Positions 45,891-55,369 are shown, numbered from the stretch's first letter. The stretch: 64,000 nucleotides of DNA from an uncultured Parafilimonas sp. (GCA_903882935.1 CAIRZB010000012.1:1-64000); one strand, 5' to 3'. Numbers and translations: made by a program. The notes: generated by a model not told the origin, from the letters alone.

Positions 45891-46376
45891 ATGTTGAAAT
45901 TGTCCATTTTTATCACATTCATAATGCTTGGGCTTGGTAAAACGTTATGCCAACAGAAAGTGTATAAATTGGTGGACAAGACCGTGGCGGCTGATATTAA
46001 GAAAAACATTCTGGCGATTCTTGACACAATACACCCGCGTTATTCCATGATGGACAATGCGTTTAAACCTGCCGCCGGAAAATATACCGTGTACCGGTTT
46101 TTAGCCACGTACCAGGGCATCTCGTACACTGATAAGCAAAAAGCGTTTCATGATATTTTGATTGTTAAAACCAACAACCAGAATAAAGTTATTGGTGCTT
46201 ATCAATACACCCTGGAATGGGCGGATTCGCCATTTGCTGACCTTTACGAGCGTACTGCGCGTGGCCTATATTTGGATGACAATATGCCTGTTGACAATTT
46301 TACATTTAAAAGACGCTGGGATGCAGATAAGAATGACCAAGCATTGAAAGACAGCGGGGTTGTTAGGTTTGAGTAG
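45891..46376 (+). CDS. Secreted hypothetical protein (161 aa)
   Basis: A signal peptide of about 20 residues (LSIFITFIMLGLGKTLCQQ) is followed by a domain with helices and strands such as KLVDKTVAADIKKNILAILDT, YTVYRFLATYQGISYTD and KVIGAYQYTLEWADSPFADL. No family is recognised. The mature protein is probably periplasmic and is about 140 residues. It sits 98 bp after the propeller gene on the same strand, with no obvious terminator between them. Confidence 0.75.
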   Translation: MLKLSIFITFIMLGLGKTLCQQKVYKLVDKTVAADIKKNILAILDTIHPRYSMMDNAFKPAAGKYTVYRFLATYQGISYTDKQKAFHDILIVKTNNQNKVIGAYQYTLEWADSPFADLYERTARGLYLDDNMPVDNFTFKRRWDADKNDQALKDSGVVRFE

Positions 46377-46455
46377 ATTTAGGGAAGGGTAGGTGGCGAA
46401 ATAAACAGGCCTGATATAAAATGGCAACTCAATTTTTAAAATAAATGTTCATAAG

Positions 46456-46992
46456 ATGCGTTCTTTTTTGGAAAGAATTTTCAATGGGCATTATTTGCAA
46501 AAAACAGCACCAACGAAAATCAACATTGGATACAAAATCATAGTAATCCTGTTTCTTTTGTTTGCAACCCCTGCATATTCGCAATTGGTAAAAACTGACT
46601 ATTGTATCTTGGATAATTTTTTCCAAATACCCGATTCGGTAAATGATTTTTCCGTCTATAACCCAAGCCCGTGCATTACATTAAAAGGCTAGCAAGACAG
46701 CCTTTTTTTGCCTACACAGGGAGTGGTTTCAGCTGTTCACTGTTTTGAAAATGGCTTGTGCGATGTTAAGATTTTAGCTAGGCACCATTATTCAATTCCG
46801 TTTCTGTAACTAAAGAATACCCCGCTGAAAATCGGTGACAATATTGGCACCGGTTGGTTCATTGGCAGTTTAAATAAACATGAAGGCTACAGTTACCCTC
46901 AAATATTGATATGGAAAAGGAATGCGCTTTTGAGTAGAAAAAAAAGTTATCGCTACTTAAAGGATTTGTATGAAAACCAGCAGGCAAATTGA
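46456..46992 (+). pseudogene. Secreted M23-peptidase-like gene with two in-frame stops
   Basis: One frame runs 179 codons with nonsense codons at 46690-46692 (TAG) and 46807-46809 (TAA). The first part has a signal-like segment (IIVILFLLFATPAYSQ). After the TAG the frame continues DSLFLPTQGVVSAVHCFENG and CDVKILARHHYSIPF. After the TAA it reads LKIGDNIGTGWFIGSLNKHE and ends KSYRYLKDLYENQQAN. The KIGDxIxxGxxIG block is like the barrel of M23/LytM domains (inference). No frameshift is needed. The intact parent probably had about 178 residues. Confidence 0.65.
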
Positions 46993-47015
46993 ATAAGTGC
47001 TTTAGCCGGTAAACA

Positions 47016-47408
47016 TTAAACCATATTATGGGGGTTTATAACCGTTAAGCCTTCGATATTTTTAAAATCGCAGGTATTGCGAGATAGGAGGTCGAGGTTA
47101 TGTACTAGTGCTGTGGCTGCAATAATTGCATCGCCGAGTTTTAGTTTTCTATATTGTCTTCGCAATTTAATCGTTTGCTTGGTAACAGCTTCATCAAGCG
47201 GTAACGCTTGGGCTGTATTTACAAATTCTTCCATGGCCCTTAGCTTTGATGGTACATCATTAAAGCCAAGAACCTCAATTTTTACGGCCACGGAGATTAA
47301 AAAATCGTTGTTAAAGAGCTGTTCAACAAAATCGCTACCTTTTTGTGGCAAACGCTTAGCGATGTAGTCAATAATTACATTGCTGTCAATCAAAGCTCTC
47401 TGTCCCAT
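47016..47408 (-). CDS. PIN-domain toxin (VapC-like)
   Basis: 130 residues. The first catalytic Asp is in ALIDSNVIIDYI (Asp8). A Glu in VAVKIEVLGFND (about 45) and the Asp pair in KLKLGDAIIAATALVHNLDLLSRNTCDF (about 95 and 108) complete the acidic RNase site. The end NIEGLTVINP is typical. It cleaves RNA when free of its antitoxin. The start overlaps the antitoxin gene by 19 nt, so the two are translationally coupled. Confidence 0.92.
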   Translation of the reverse strand: MGQRALIDSNVIIDYIAKRLPQKGSDFVEQLFNNDFLISVAVKIEVLGFNDVPSKLRAMEEFVNTAQALPLDEAVTKQTIKLRRQYRKLKLGDAIIAATALVHNLDLLSRNTCDFKNIEGLTVINPHNMV

Positions 47409-47626
47409 TCGGTACGTGCATGTTTTAAATGGGCATCATATTTATCTGCCTCTTCATTAGTCAATAACCCTTTAAAGCGGGCGGCATTATTTGTTTTAAC
47501 AGGCTTGGCTTCTTCCTCCACTTCGTCCACGGCATAATAAAGCACTTCTATCTTTTTACCAACATAGCTATTGGGAATAGAAAGTGATAGTAGATTATTT
47601 TCAGGTGTCACAATTGTTCTTACCAT
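47390..47626 (-). CDS. Antitoxin of the PIN toxin
   Basis: 78 residues. The N-terminus MVRTIVTPENNLLSLSIPNSYVGKKIEVLYY resembles the AbrB/MazE-like or DUF2281 DNA-binding strands of Bacteroidota antitoxins. A flexible acidic linker (DEVEEEAKPV) leads to a C-terminal segment, FKGLLTNEEADKYDAHLKHA, that would wrap the toxin. It is upstream of and overlapping the PIN gene, the usual order. The pair probably autoregulates. Confidence 0.85.
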   Translation of the reverse strand: MVRTIVTPENNLLSLSIPNSYVGKKIEVLYYAVDEVEEEAKPVKTNNAARFKGLLTNEEADKYDAHLKHARTEWDREL

Positions 47627-47968
47627 AATACAGGTTCTTTTTTAATTAAGGGTATTCGTTTAAAACTAATTTTGTTTACAAAATAGATTTTCGGCTTAAT
47701 TTCTAGCCCCCTTACTAAGCATAAAGATAGCCACAAAAAGGATACCTCAAGTCCTAATTCCACCTGTATCATTAATGGTTACGGTACTGCCTGCATTTTA
47801 TGGTGATCGGCTGTTACACCTGCCGAAATATAAAACCGGAGGTAATATACTTGTATCCAGTTTGCTTAATCTGGTTACTTGTAATCTACATGCCACCACT
47901 AAATTCAGCCCATTAAACTTTGCCATTTCCCATAATCCCGTATCTTCCTTCCTTAATCAAACCAACAC
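47627..47968. other. Gene-poor 342-bp gap between the antitoxin gene and the permease
   Basis: No convincing gene. A plus-strand reading frame of 75 codons from 47775 starts MVTVLPAFYGDRLLHL, vaguely like the start of MBL-fold proteins, and runs into the permease start. It may be a decayed gene end or chance. Confidence 0.4.
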
Positions 47969-49297
47969 ATGCCAGAGCAGCAAGTACCCAAAGAAAAAAT
48001 AGGCTTATGGACGAGTACCTCGCTCGTGGTGGGCAATATGATAGCGTCCGCCATTTTTCTAATGCCTGCGTTACTGGCTAAATATGGCAGCATAAGCTTG
48101 GTGGGTTGGGCATTATCGTCTGCGGCGGGTATTGTGCTGGCCAAGGTTTTTAGCAAGCTCAGCAGGCTGATGCCGTTGGCCGACGGCGGGCCCTATGCCT
48201 ACCCGAAGGCCGCTTTTGGCGATGCCATCGGCTTTTTGATGGCCTGGGGCTATTGGATTTCTGTTTGGGCGAGCAATGCTGCCATTGCTGTGCTGTTGGT
48301 GGGCGCGCTCAGCACCTTTTTTCCTGTGCTGGCCAACCCAGGGCTGGCCATATTGGCGGGTTTAAGTGCCATTTGGCTGCTAACCTGGGTAAATACGCTG
48401 GGCATAAGGGCTTCCGGCAAAGTGCAGCTGGTAACCACCATATTAAAATTGGTGCCATTGGTGTTGGTGGGGGTAGGCGGCTTGTTTTTTATACATGCGG
48501 AAAACTTTCTGCCGTTGAACGTAACGCACCAAAGCAATTTTGCGGCCATCGCTGCCACCGGGGCTATCACATTTTTCTCGTTCCTGGGGGTGGAATGTGC
48601 CACCATACCCGCTGGCAATGTGGAAAATCCTGAAAAAACAATACCCCTTGCCACAATGCTGGGTACCATTATAACAACGGCCGTGTACATATTGGTGAGT
48701 TTTACCGTAATGGGCATGATACCGGCGGCAAAACTGGCCGCCTCTAATGCGCCGGTGGCTGATGCCGCCTTTATGATTGGCGGTAATGTTGCCAGGTATA
48801 TGGTAAGTGCGGGGGTGGTGGTTGCCGCATTCGGCGGGTTAAACGGGTGGATATTGATACAAGGCCAAATGCCCAGCGCCATAGCAAAAGACAACCTGTT
48901 TCCGGCAATTTTTAAAAAAGAAAACAAGAAAGGCGTGCCGGCCATGGGCATTGTGATAGGCAGTGTTTTGGTCTCGGTATTGATGCTGATGAATTTTACC
49001 AAGGGCTTGGCCGACGAATACCAGTTGCTGATATTGCTGTCAACCCTTACCTCCGTGGTGCCTTACCTATTTTGCGCGGCGGCCTTGGTGGTTATCTCCG
49101 CCAAAAAAATACCAAAGGAAAAGCGGAAATGGGTACAGACAATTTTATTGGCAAGTGTTTCGTTTGCCTTTTCTTTGTGGGCCATTGCGGGTGCCGGCCA
49201 GGACACTGTATATTGGGGCTTTTTGTTGCTGATGGCGGGTGTGCCGTTTTACGTGTGGGTGAGTTTGACAAAGAAAGGCGGTAAGGGGGCGGGGTAG
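47969..49297 (+). CDS. APC-family amino-acid antiporter (AdiC-like)
   Basis: 442 residues, 12 TM helices. The N-terminal LWTSTSLVVGNMIASAIFLMP carries the GNMIxSxIF helix-1 motif typical of arginine/agmatine-type antiporters. ADGGPYAYPKAAFGDAIGFLMAWGYWISVW and FFSFLGVECATIPAGNVENPEKTIP are further basic-amino-acid/polyamine antiporter marks. It acts in the inner membrane. The following gene is a DDAH/arginine-deiminase relative, which supports an arginine-related substrate (inference). Confidence 0.92.
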   Translation: MPEQQVPKEKIGLWTSTSLVVGNMIASAIFLMPALLAKYGSISLVGWALSSAAGIVLAKVFSKLSRLMPLADGGPYAYPKAAFGDAIGFLMAWGYWISVWASNAAIAVLLVGALSTFFPVLANPGLAILAGLSAIWLLTWVNTLGIRASGKVQLVTTILKLVPLVLVGVGGLFFIHAENFLPLNVTHQSNFAAIAATGAITFFSFLGVECATIPAGNVENPEKTIPLATMLGTIITTAVYILVSFTVMGMIPAAKLAASNAPVADAAFMIGGNVARYMVSAGVVVAAFGGLNGWILIQGQMPSAIAKDNLFPAIFKKENKKGVPAMGIVIGSVLVSVLMLMNFTKGLADEYQLLILLSTLTSVVPYLFCAAALVVISAKKIPKEKRKWVQTILLASVSFAFSLWAIAGAGQDTVYWGFLLLMAGVPFYVWVSLTKKGGKGAG

Positions 49298-49483
49298 GCA
49301 TTGCTGTTTGGATTGCCGTAGAGAACATTAAAGTAGCTGCCTAAAATAGCTAGCAGCCTAAGCACGCATTGACAGTTTTGATATTTTTTAGGTGTTTATC
49401 CCTTTGCTGCATGATGTGTGGGCAAACAATTAATTGATTTATAGAAAAATAAACCCCGCAGGGGCTTGCCAAAACCGGAGAAT

Positions 49484-50362
49484 ATGACATTTACTGCACA
49501 TTCAGAATACGGGAAAATAAAATCGCTTTTTATAAAAAAGGCCGCCGATGCTTTTGTTAGCAACCAACACTTGGCAGAAAACTGGCAGGCATTAAACTAC
49601 TTAGGCCAGCCAAATTTTGAGGCGGCAGTTGCCGAGTATGGTGTTTTTGAAAACGTATTTAAGTTAGACGGTGCCGAGGTGCATTACTTGCCCAACGATG
49701 CCAGTGTTAATATGGACAGTATTTATTGCCGCGACGCGGCTATTGCTACCAACGCGGGGATGATAATTTGCAATATGGGCAAAGCTGGCAGGATGCATGA
49801 GCCTGCCGCTGAGCGGAGGGCTTTTGAAGCCGCCGGTATACCTGTACTGGGCGAAATTAGCGCACCCGGTACCGTGGAGGGCGGTGACGTTGCGTGGCTG
49901 GACGAAAACACGCTGGCCGTTGGTTATACTTACCGCACCAATGAGGAGGGTATTAGGCAATTAACCGCATTGCTCAATCCATTAGGGGTTGAGGTAATAA
50001 CGGTTCCGCTGCCCCATTACAGAGGGCCTGCGGATGTGTTTCATTTAATGTCAATATTAAGCCCGGTAGATAGGGATTTGGCGGTTGTGTATTCGCCGTT
50101 GATGCCGATAGCGTTCCGCAACTTGTTAATCAGCCGTGGTTATTCACTGATAGAGGTGCCCGATGCTGAGTTTGACAGCATGGGTTGCAACGTGCTGGCC
50201 CTTGGCCCCCGTGATTGCTTGGTGGTTGATGGCAACCCTGTGACCAAGGCGGCGCTTGAACGTGCAGGCTGTACCGTTACTGTTTACAAGGGCGAGGACA
50301 TTAGCGTAAAAGGTGGTGGCGGCCCCACCTGCCTCACAAGGCCTTGGCAGCGGTATTTATAA
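49484..50362 (+). CDS. DDAH / arginine-deiminase-family amidinohydrolase
   Basis: 292 residues from ATG 49484; a TTG 18 nt upstream is less likely. The amidinotransferase five-bladed fold shows DSIYCRDAAIATNAGMIICN, EGGDVAWLDENTLAVGYTYRTN (substrate Asp135), HYRGPADVFHLMSILSP (catalytic His187) and, at the C-terminus, GGGGPTCLTRP with nucleophile Cys283. It should hydrolyse a guanidino group, giving citrulline or a related ureido product. Arginine and methylarginines are candidates. It lies 186 bp after the AdiC-like permease on the same strand. Confidence 0.9.
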   Translation: MTFTAHSEYGKIKSLFIKKAADAFVSNQHLAENWQALNYLGQPNFEAAVAEYGVFENVFKLDGAEVHYLPNDASVNMDSIYCRDAAIATNAGMIICNMGKAGRMHEPAAERRAFEAAGIPVLGEISAPGTVEGGDVAWLDENTLAVGYTYRTNEEGIRQLTALLNPLGVEVITVPLPHYRGPADVFHLMSILSPVDRDLAVVYSPLMPIAFRNLLISRGYSLIEVPDAEFDSMGCNVLALGPRDCLVVDGNPVTKAALERAGCTVTVYKGEDISVKGGGGPTCLTRPWQRYL

Positions 50363-50400
50363 TGGCAATTTTTTGTGCCGGGGCATTGTATACTAACACG

Positions 50401-51651
50401 CTACGGCCTTTGGAAGAATATGTAGGCAATGGTAATGGCGGCCACCACCCCAATTACATCTGCGGCTATGCAGGCCCAAACCGTGTACCGTACCTTTTTA
50501 ATGCCTACGCTGCCAAAGTATAAGGCAATAATGTAGAACGTGCTGTCTGCCGAGCCCATAAAGGTGCAGGCCAGTTTGCCTACAAAACCGTCCGGTCCTC
50601 CGTATTGTTTATTGGTCATGGCGTCAATCATCAGCGCGCGTGACCCACCACCGCTAAAAGGTTTCATCAAGGCAGTAGGCAAGGCAGGCACAAAGTCAGT
50701 GTTCAGTCCCATACTTGCCACCACATATTTTATGCCGTCTACCACGTATCCCAAGGCACCACTTTCCCTAAAAACCCTAATGGCCACCAACATGCCCACT
50801 AAATACGGGATGATTTTGAGTATCACGTCAAACCCGTTTTTGGCCCCCTCGATAAAGGTGTCAAACACGGGCACTTTTTTCCAAACGCCGCCCAAAATAA
50901 TAGCGATGATGATGATGAGCAGCGTAACGTTACCTACTATGGTACTGAAAGAAGCCTTCTGGTCTGCAGGCAGTCCATTTACATAAAACATTAAACCCGC
51001 AATAAAGGCCACTATGGCCGCTATCCAGCCGAGCATCACCAAATCCCATTTCAGTTTCTGTTTAAAGCCCACGATAACAATCGAGGCCAGCGTTGTAAAC
51101 ACCGTGCCCACCACACAGGGTATAAACACACTGGTGGCATCATGTGATTTTGCGCCCAGCCGGTAGGCAAAAATTGACAACGGTATAATTACCAGCCCGC
51201 TGGTGTGCAGCACGGCAAACATTATTTGGGCGTTGCTGGCGGTTTCTTTTTCTGGGTTTATTTCCTGCAGGCTGCCCATGGCTTTAAGGGCAAAAGGGGT
51301 GGCCGCATTGTCAAGGCCCAGCATGTTGGCGCTAAAATTCATTACCATTTCACCCATAGCCTTGTGGCCCTCCGGCACACCGGGGAAAAGGCGTTTCATA
51401 AATGGGTTCAGCAGGCGGGCAATCCAGCGGATGGCACCGGCTTTTTCGGCAATGTTCATCAGTCCCAAAAAAAACACCATTACGCCGGCCAGCGGGAAGG
51501 CCACGTCCGTAACGGAGGTTTTTGCGGAGTCAAAAAGCGCATCCACCAGCACTTTGAATATATCGGTGCTGCCTGGCACGAATATGAACTTTATGATGGC
51601 CACCACAAACGCTATCACAAAAAAAGCTATCCAAACTATGTTTAACGCCAT
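50401..51651 (-). CDS. Nucleoside-recognition (Gate) domain protein, SpmA-SpmB fusion
   Basis: 416 residues with about ten TM segments. The first half has FPLAGVMVFFLGLMNIAEKAG and GEMVMNFSANMLGLDNAATPFALKAM, the SpmA-type Gate domain. The second half has IIPYLVGMLVAIRVFRESGAL, PTALMKPFSGGGSRALMIDAM and FMGSADSTFYIIALYFGSVGIKK, the SpmB-type domain. In sporulating Firmicutes these are two genes, while Bacteroidota carry the fusion. It is inner-membrane and probably a transporter or channel with unknown cargo. Confidence 0.92.
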   Translation of the reverse strand: MALNIVWIAFFVIAFVVAIIKFIFVPGSTDIFKVLVDALFDSAKTSVTDVAFPLAGVMVFFLGLMNIAEKAGAIRWIARLLNPFMKRLFPGVPEGHKAMGEMVMNFSANMLGLDNAATPFALKAMGSLQEINPEKETASNAQIMFAVLHTSGLVIIPLSIFAYRLGAKSHDATSVFIPCVVGTVFTTLASIVIVGFKQKLKWDLVMLGWIAAIVAFIAGLMFYVNGLPADQKASFSTIVGNVTLLIIIIAIILGGVWKKVPVFDTFIEGAKNGFDVILKIIPYLVGMLVAIRVFRESGALGYVVDGIKYVVASMGLNTDFVPALPTALMKPFSGGGSRALMIDAMTNKQYGGPDGFVGKLACTFMGSADSTFYIIALYFGSVGIKKVRYTVWACIAADVIGVVAAITIAYIFFQRP

Positions 51652-51685
51652 CGGTAAAATGCTAGGTTAATAAATTGGGGTGAAA

Positions 51686-51982
51686 TTATTTTTTTATAAA
51701 CACAAAACAAAAAATAAGAAACAGGATGGCTTCGGTAACCCATAACCATTGTTTTTTTTGATTAAAGGCCAATCGTAAAACAATGTCGAGAACTATTGCA
51801 GGAATGATGATAACAACGGAAGATACCGTAAACATTGCTTTTGCTTCCCCCGAAAGTTTACCGTCATGAGAGGAAAAAACACCCATACAGGCGAGGATTA
51901 TTACCAATATTGTAAACGGTGTTATGAATTGCAAGGCTTTTTTTTGCATATCGGGTAAAATTATTGCCAATATACCCAACAA
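51686..51982 (-). CDS. Small membrane protein, three TM helices (98 aa)
   Basis: 98 residues. Hydrophobic segments at about 19-36 (FITPFTILVIILACMGVF), 48-70 (AMFTVSSVVIIIPAIVLDIVLRL) and 80-96 (WVTEAILFLIFCFVFI) predict three helices. Met12 is an alternative start that drops a short N-terminal hydrophobic stretch. The gene ends 34 bp upstream of the SpmAB-like start and could be co-transcribed with it. Family not recognised. Confidence 0.65.
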   Translation of the reverse strand: MLGILAIILPDMQKKALQFITPFTILVIILACMGVFSSHDGKLSGEAKAMFTVSSVVIIIPAIVLDIVLRLAFNQKKQWLWVTEAILFLIFCFVFIKK

Positions 51983-52167
51983 TAACCAAACAAGTTATAA
52001 AATGAAAGCAAGTGGCGAAAGTGAATATCTTACAGGTTAATTTTTGTCGCTTCTCTGCAATAAACTGTCACCAGTTCCCTGGTAAGGGCTAGAAAAATAA
52101 TGTGAAAAATCGCATGATTTAGTATCATATTTATATTAATTATATTAATTTACCTAAAAATTGAATA

Positions 52168-53844
52168 ATGAGAAAACATCTACCCTATTTATTTTTTGTT
52201 ATTTCGCCATTTATGATACAAGTGTCACGGGCCCAGTCTGCTGGTGATTATAGGTCGGTGGCACAGGGCAACTGGTCTTCAATTGCCACCTGGCAAATGT
52301 TTAACGGTACCAATTGGGTGGCAGCTGTTGCGCCGCCTACACAGTTAAGCGGCGTAATCACAGTGCGCGATTCCGTTATTGTTACAGACGACGATAGTGC
52401 AGACCAGGTGGAGGTGTCTTCCACCGGCGTGTTAAATATACAGGGTACTTTGGATTTGTTTGATGGCCCCGGCACTGATTTACAATGCGATGGCAGGCTA
52501 ATTGTTTCACTGGGCGGCACGTTGGATGCAAACGACGTTGCCAATGTAACCGTGGTGTATTCTTCCACAGCTGAATTTGATATAGAGGGCGGAATTAGAA
52601 CAGCGATAACATTTAACGGTACTAACTTGCAAACCATACATGGCTCATATGGCAGCGGTTATATTGGCCCCCCTATCACACTTAACAATGCAGCTAACCT
52701 AACCTTAACCGGTACAGTTGGCTTAAGCGGGGTTAATTTTATAACCGGTAAAATATTGTCACAGGGTAATTTCATCATCGGGCAGTACACGGGGTCGGGC
52801 TTTACCGGCCAAGGCCCGGCAAGTTTTATTGACGGTAAGGTGGTGTGCATTGTGTACGACAGCACCCCTGCGCATTTTAACCTGCCCATGGGCAAAGGCA
52901 ATGAATACCTGCCGCTGCAATTTTTTGTAAAAGTATCGCCCAACGCCAACGAAAGTGGTTTTGCAGTTACTATACAGGATAGCGCACTGCCTTCCTTTAC
53001 CCTTGGTTCGTCGTTAACAAAAGCATCCACTGTTCGCTACTATAATATATCCAACCCCAGCAATACCAGCATTGATACTGCTTCACTGCAATTATCGTAT
53101 GACGCCACAGACGGCGTTACCGACCCCGCCAACCTGCGTATAGCCAAAAGCGATACTACCGGAGGCGTTAATAATTGGGTTGACTTGGGGGGCACCGGCA
53201 GTGCGGCTACGAACGGAAACATTACAACCACTGTAAATTTTACTAGCCTCGGTTACTTTGCTTTGGCCAACGCCACTGGTGGCACCAATATACTGCCAGT
53301 TCATTTTATATCATTTGCTGCGGCAGTAAATAAACAGGCCGTGGTACTAAATTGGAAAACGGCAGGCGAGGTGAATGCAAACAATTACACCGTTGAAAGG
53401 CTAGGCACCCCTAGCAACTGGGCCGCGGTGGGCACGGTTAAGGTTAATAATAAGATGACTGAAAATGCTTACTCATTTACCGATGCTACTGTACAAAGCA
53501 GCGCCAGTTATGCATATCGTATAAGGGAAGCTGACAAAGACGGGCATTTCTATTTTAGTAACGAAGTGCCGGTGCGCATGCCTGGCGGCGGTAAAATAGT
53601 GGTTGCCAGCCTTTACCCCAACCCAGCGAGGGATGTATTACATTATTCTGTAACTGCTGGGGCTAATGACAAAATTACAGTAACCGTAACGGGCACAAAC
53701 GGCAAACCGGTTTTGGTACAGCATTCGGCAGCCAACCAAACGGTGGATGTTGTTTTAAAAAAACTCTCTAGTGGCATTTACTTCCTAAACTTTACCAATG
53801 ACAAAACCGGGGAAATGGTGGTAAAGAAGGTGGTGAAGATGTAG
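52168..53844 (+). CDS. T9SS type A sorting-domain protein
   Basis: 558 residues. A signal peptide (1-22) ends SRAQS. Residues about 25-190 start with YRSVAQGNWSSIATWQMFNG, the opening seen in many Bacteroidota surface proteins with G8-like/right-handed beta-helix architecture. The stretch SGVITVRDSVIVTDDDSADQVEVSSTGVLNI is a beta-helix ladder. Residues about 360-558 have VVLNWKTAGEVNANNYTVERLG and ASLYPNPARDVLHYSV, the T9SS type A sorting signal. It is probably surface-attached. No catalytic motif is evident. Confidence 0.87.
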   Translation: MRKHLPYLFFVISPFMIQVSRAQSAGDYRSVAQGNWSSIATWQMFNGTNWVAAVAPPTQLSGVITVRDSVIVTDDDSADQVEVSSTGVLNIQGTLDLFDGPGTDLQCDGRLIVSLGGTLDANDVANVTVVYSSTAEFDIEGGIRTAITFNGTNLQTIHGSYGSGYIGPPITLNNAANLTLTGTVGLSGVNFITGKILSQGNFIIGQYTGSGFTGQGPASFIDGKVVCIVYDSTPAHFNLPMGKGNEYLPLQFFVKVSPNANESGFAVTIQDSALPSFTLGSSLTKASTVRYYNISNPSNTSIDTASLQLSYDATDGVTDPANLRIAKSDTTGGVNNWVDLGGTGSAATNGNITTTVNFTSLGYFALANATGGTNILPVHFISFAAAVNKQAVVLNWKTAGEVNANNYTVERLGTPSNWAAVGTVKVNNKMTENAYSFTDATVQSSASYAYRIREADKDGHFYFSNEVPVRMPGGGKIVVASLYPNPARDVLHYSVTAGANDKITVTVTGTNGKPVLVQHSAANQTVDVVLKKLSSGIYFLNFTNDKTGEMVVKKVVKM

Positions 53845-53848
53845 GGGC

Positions 53849-53906
53849 GTGAAAACGTCAATAGTCAATGGTCAATAGTCAAGCGTCAATGGTGAAACGT
53901 GAAGTG
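53849..53906. repeat. Short degenerate repeat tract, units like GTCAATAGTCAATGG
   Basis: Repeated GTCAAT and GTGAAACGTGAAG units directly after the T9SS gene, alike in style to the tract at 33480-33605. It occupies the first part of a 418-bp gap without a gene. Confidence 0.65.
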
Positions 53907-54011
53907 CGATATTTGAATAGTATGTGGAAATGCCTTGCAAAACATGCAGGGCATTGCCGTTTAAGTTGGTAATGCAAAATGCCGTAAAGAGAGAAAATTA
54001 TTTCAAACAGG

Positions 54012-54059
54012 GTTCTTCGCACTCCCCTTTCCGCGAGGAGAGGGGAAGGGGGTGAGGCG
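54012..54059. repeat. Palindromic interspersed repeat with CTCCCC/GGGGA arms
   Basis: CGCACTCCCCTTTCCGCGAG followed by GAGAGGGGAAGGGGGTGAGG folds through TCCCCT/AGGGGA. It resembles in plan the two repeats inside the kdp operon. Confidence 0.55.
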
Positions 54060-54126
54060 AATACCGCATCAGCAAATTGGTTTACGACCGGTTTAAATAA
54101 GGCAGGCATGGTACGCCCCGAATGCT

Positions 54127-54134
54127 TACTTTTG
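54127..54134 (+). promoter_or_regulatory. Predicted -7 element upstream of ychF
   Basis: TACTTTTG followed by CGCCGC matches the Bacteroidota -7 consensus. It gives a 5' leader of about 125 nt before the ATG at 54263. The -33 box is not clear. Confidence 0.35.
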
Positions 54135-54262
54135 CGCCGCAAATTGGTAAACGTGTTTGTTTGGCAGCTAACAATTATACAGGAGTGGAACGTGTTGGAT
54201 GCCATGTTTTTTAACAGCGGATGCCTACAATTTGCTACCTAACATAAAAAATCTGAAATAGA

Positions 54263-55366
54263 ATGGCTTTACAAGCTGGTATAGTGGGCTTGCCAAATGT
54301 GGGCAAATCAACCCTTTTTAATGCGCTGAGCAATGCAAAAGCACAGGCCGCGAATTTTCCGTTCTGTACTATTGAGCCTAACGTAGGTGTTATAACCGTG
54401 CCTGACGAAAGGCTTATTGAACTTGAAAAGCTGGTAAAGCCCAACAAAGTGGTGCCAACTACCGTAGAGATTGTGGATATTGCCGGCCTTGTAAAGGGTG
54501 CCAGCAAGGGCGAAGGCCTCGGCAACCAGTTTTTGGGAAATATTAAAGCCACCGATGCCATTATACACGTGCTGCGCTGTTTTGACGATGACAATGTGAT
54601 ACATGTGGACGGCAACGTTAACCCCGTGCGCGACAAGGAAATAATTGACACGGAATTGCAGCTGAAAGACCTTGACAGCATTGACAGAAAGTTAGCCAAG
54701 AGCGAAAAGCTGGCACGCACCAGCGGCGACAAAGAAGCGTTGCATGGTTTGGACCTGCTGCAACAATTAAAGGCACACCTGGAACAGGGTAAAAATGCCC
54801 GGGGTTTTGAGGTGAGTGCCATTGATAAGGCCAAACATATTGACGACCTTTTTCTGCTTACCATAAAGCCCGTTATTTACGTTTGCAATGTTGACGACAA
54901 AAGCGTGGTTAAAGGCAACAAACACACCGCCGCAGTTATTGAAGCGGTGAAGGACGAAAAAGCGGAATTGCTGTTTGTGAGCGCGGAAATAGAAAGCGAA
55001 ATAGCCGTGATGGAAAGCTATGACGACCGGCAGATGTTTTTAGAAGACATGGGCTTAACAGAGAGCGGTGTGGTGAGGCTGATAAAATCAACCTACCACC
55101 TGTTGAACCTGTACACGTATTTTACGGCTGGCGTGCAGGAAGTACGCGCCTGGACAATTACTAAGGGCATGTTTGCACCGCAAGCTGCTGGCGTGATACA
55201 CACAGATTTTGAAAAAGGGTTTATTCGCGCGGAAGTGATTAAATACGCTGATTTTGTAAAACTGGGCAGTGAGGCTGCTTGCCGTGAAGCGGGCAAACTG
55301 GCGGTACAGGGCAAGGATTATTTGGTAGAGGATGGCGACATCATGCATTTTAGGTTTAATGTATAG
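54263..55366 (+). CDS. ychF: YchF/OLA1 redox-regulated GTPase/ATPase
   Basis: 367 residues, full length. G1 is GLPNVGKSTLFNALSNA (9-25), G3 is DIAGLVKGASKGEGLGNQFL, and a coiled-coil insertion spans about 130-200. The G4 position reads NVDDKS in place of NKxD, the feature that relaxes GTP specificity and favours ATP in YchF. The C-terminal TGS domain shows VRAWTITKGMFAPQAAGVIHTDFEKGFIRAEV. It binds ribosomes and influences stress translation. The surrounding gaps carry repeats only. Confidence 0.97.
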   Translation: MALQAGIVGLPNVGKSTLFNALSNAKAQAANFPFCTIEPNVGVITVPDERLIELEKLVKPNKVVPTTVEIVDIAGLVKGASKGEGLGNQFLGNIKATDAIIHVLRCFDDDNVIHVDGNVNPVRDKEIIDTELQLKDLDSIDRKLAKSEKLARTSGDKEALHGLDLLQQLKAHLEQGKNARGFEVSAIDKAKHIDDLFLLTIKPVIYVCNVDDKSVVKGNKHTAAVIEAVKDEKAELLFVSAEIESEIAVMESYDDRQMFLEDMGLTESGVVRLIKSTYHLLNLYTYFTAGVQEVRAWTITKGMFAPQAAGVIHTDFEKGFIRAEVIKYADFVKLGSEAACREAGKLAVQGKDYLVEDGDIMHFRFNV

Positions 55367-55369
55367 TTA

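Noticed and set aside
47775-48002. 75-codon plus-strand ORF starting MVTVLPAFYGD
   Set aside because: It overlaps the permease start, has no clear fold beyond a few residues like MBL-fold openings, and cannot be told from chance.
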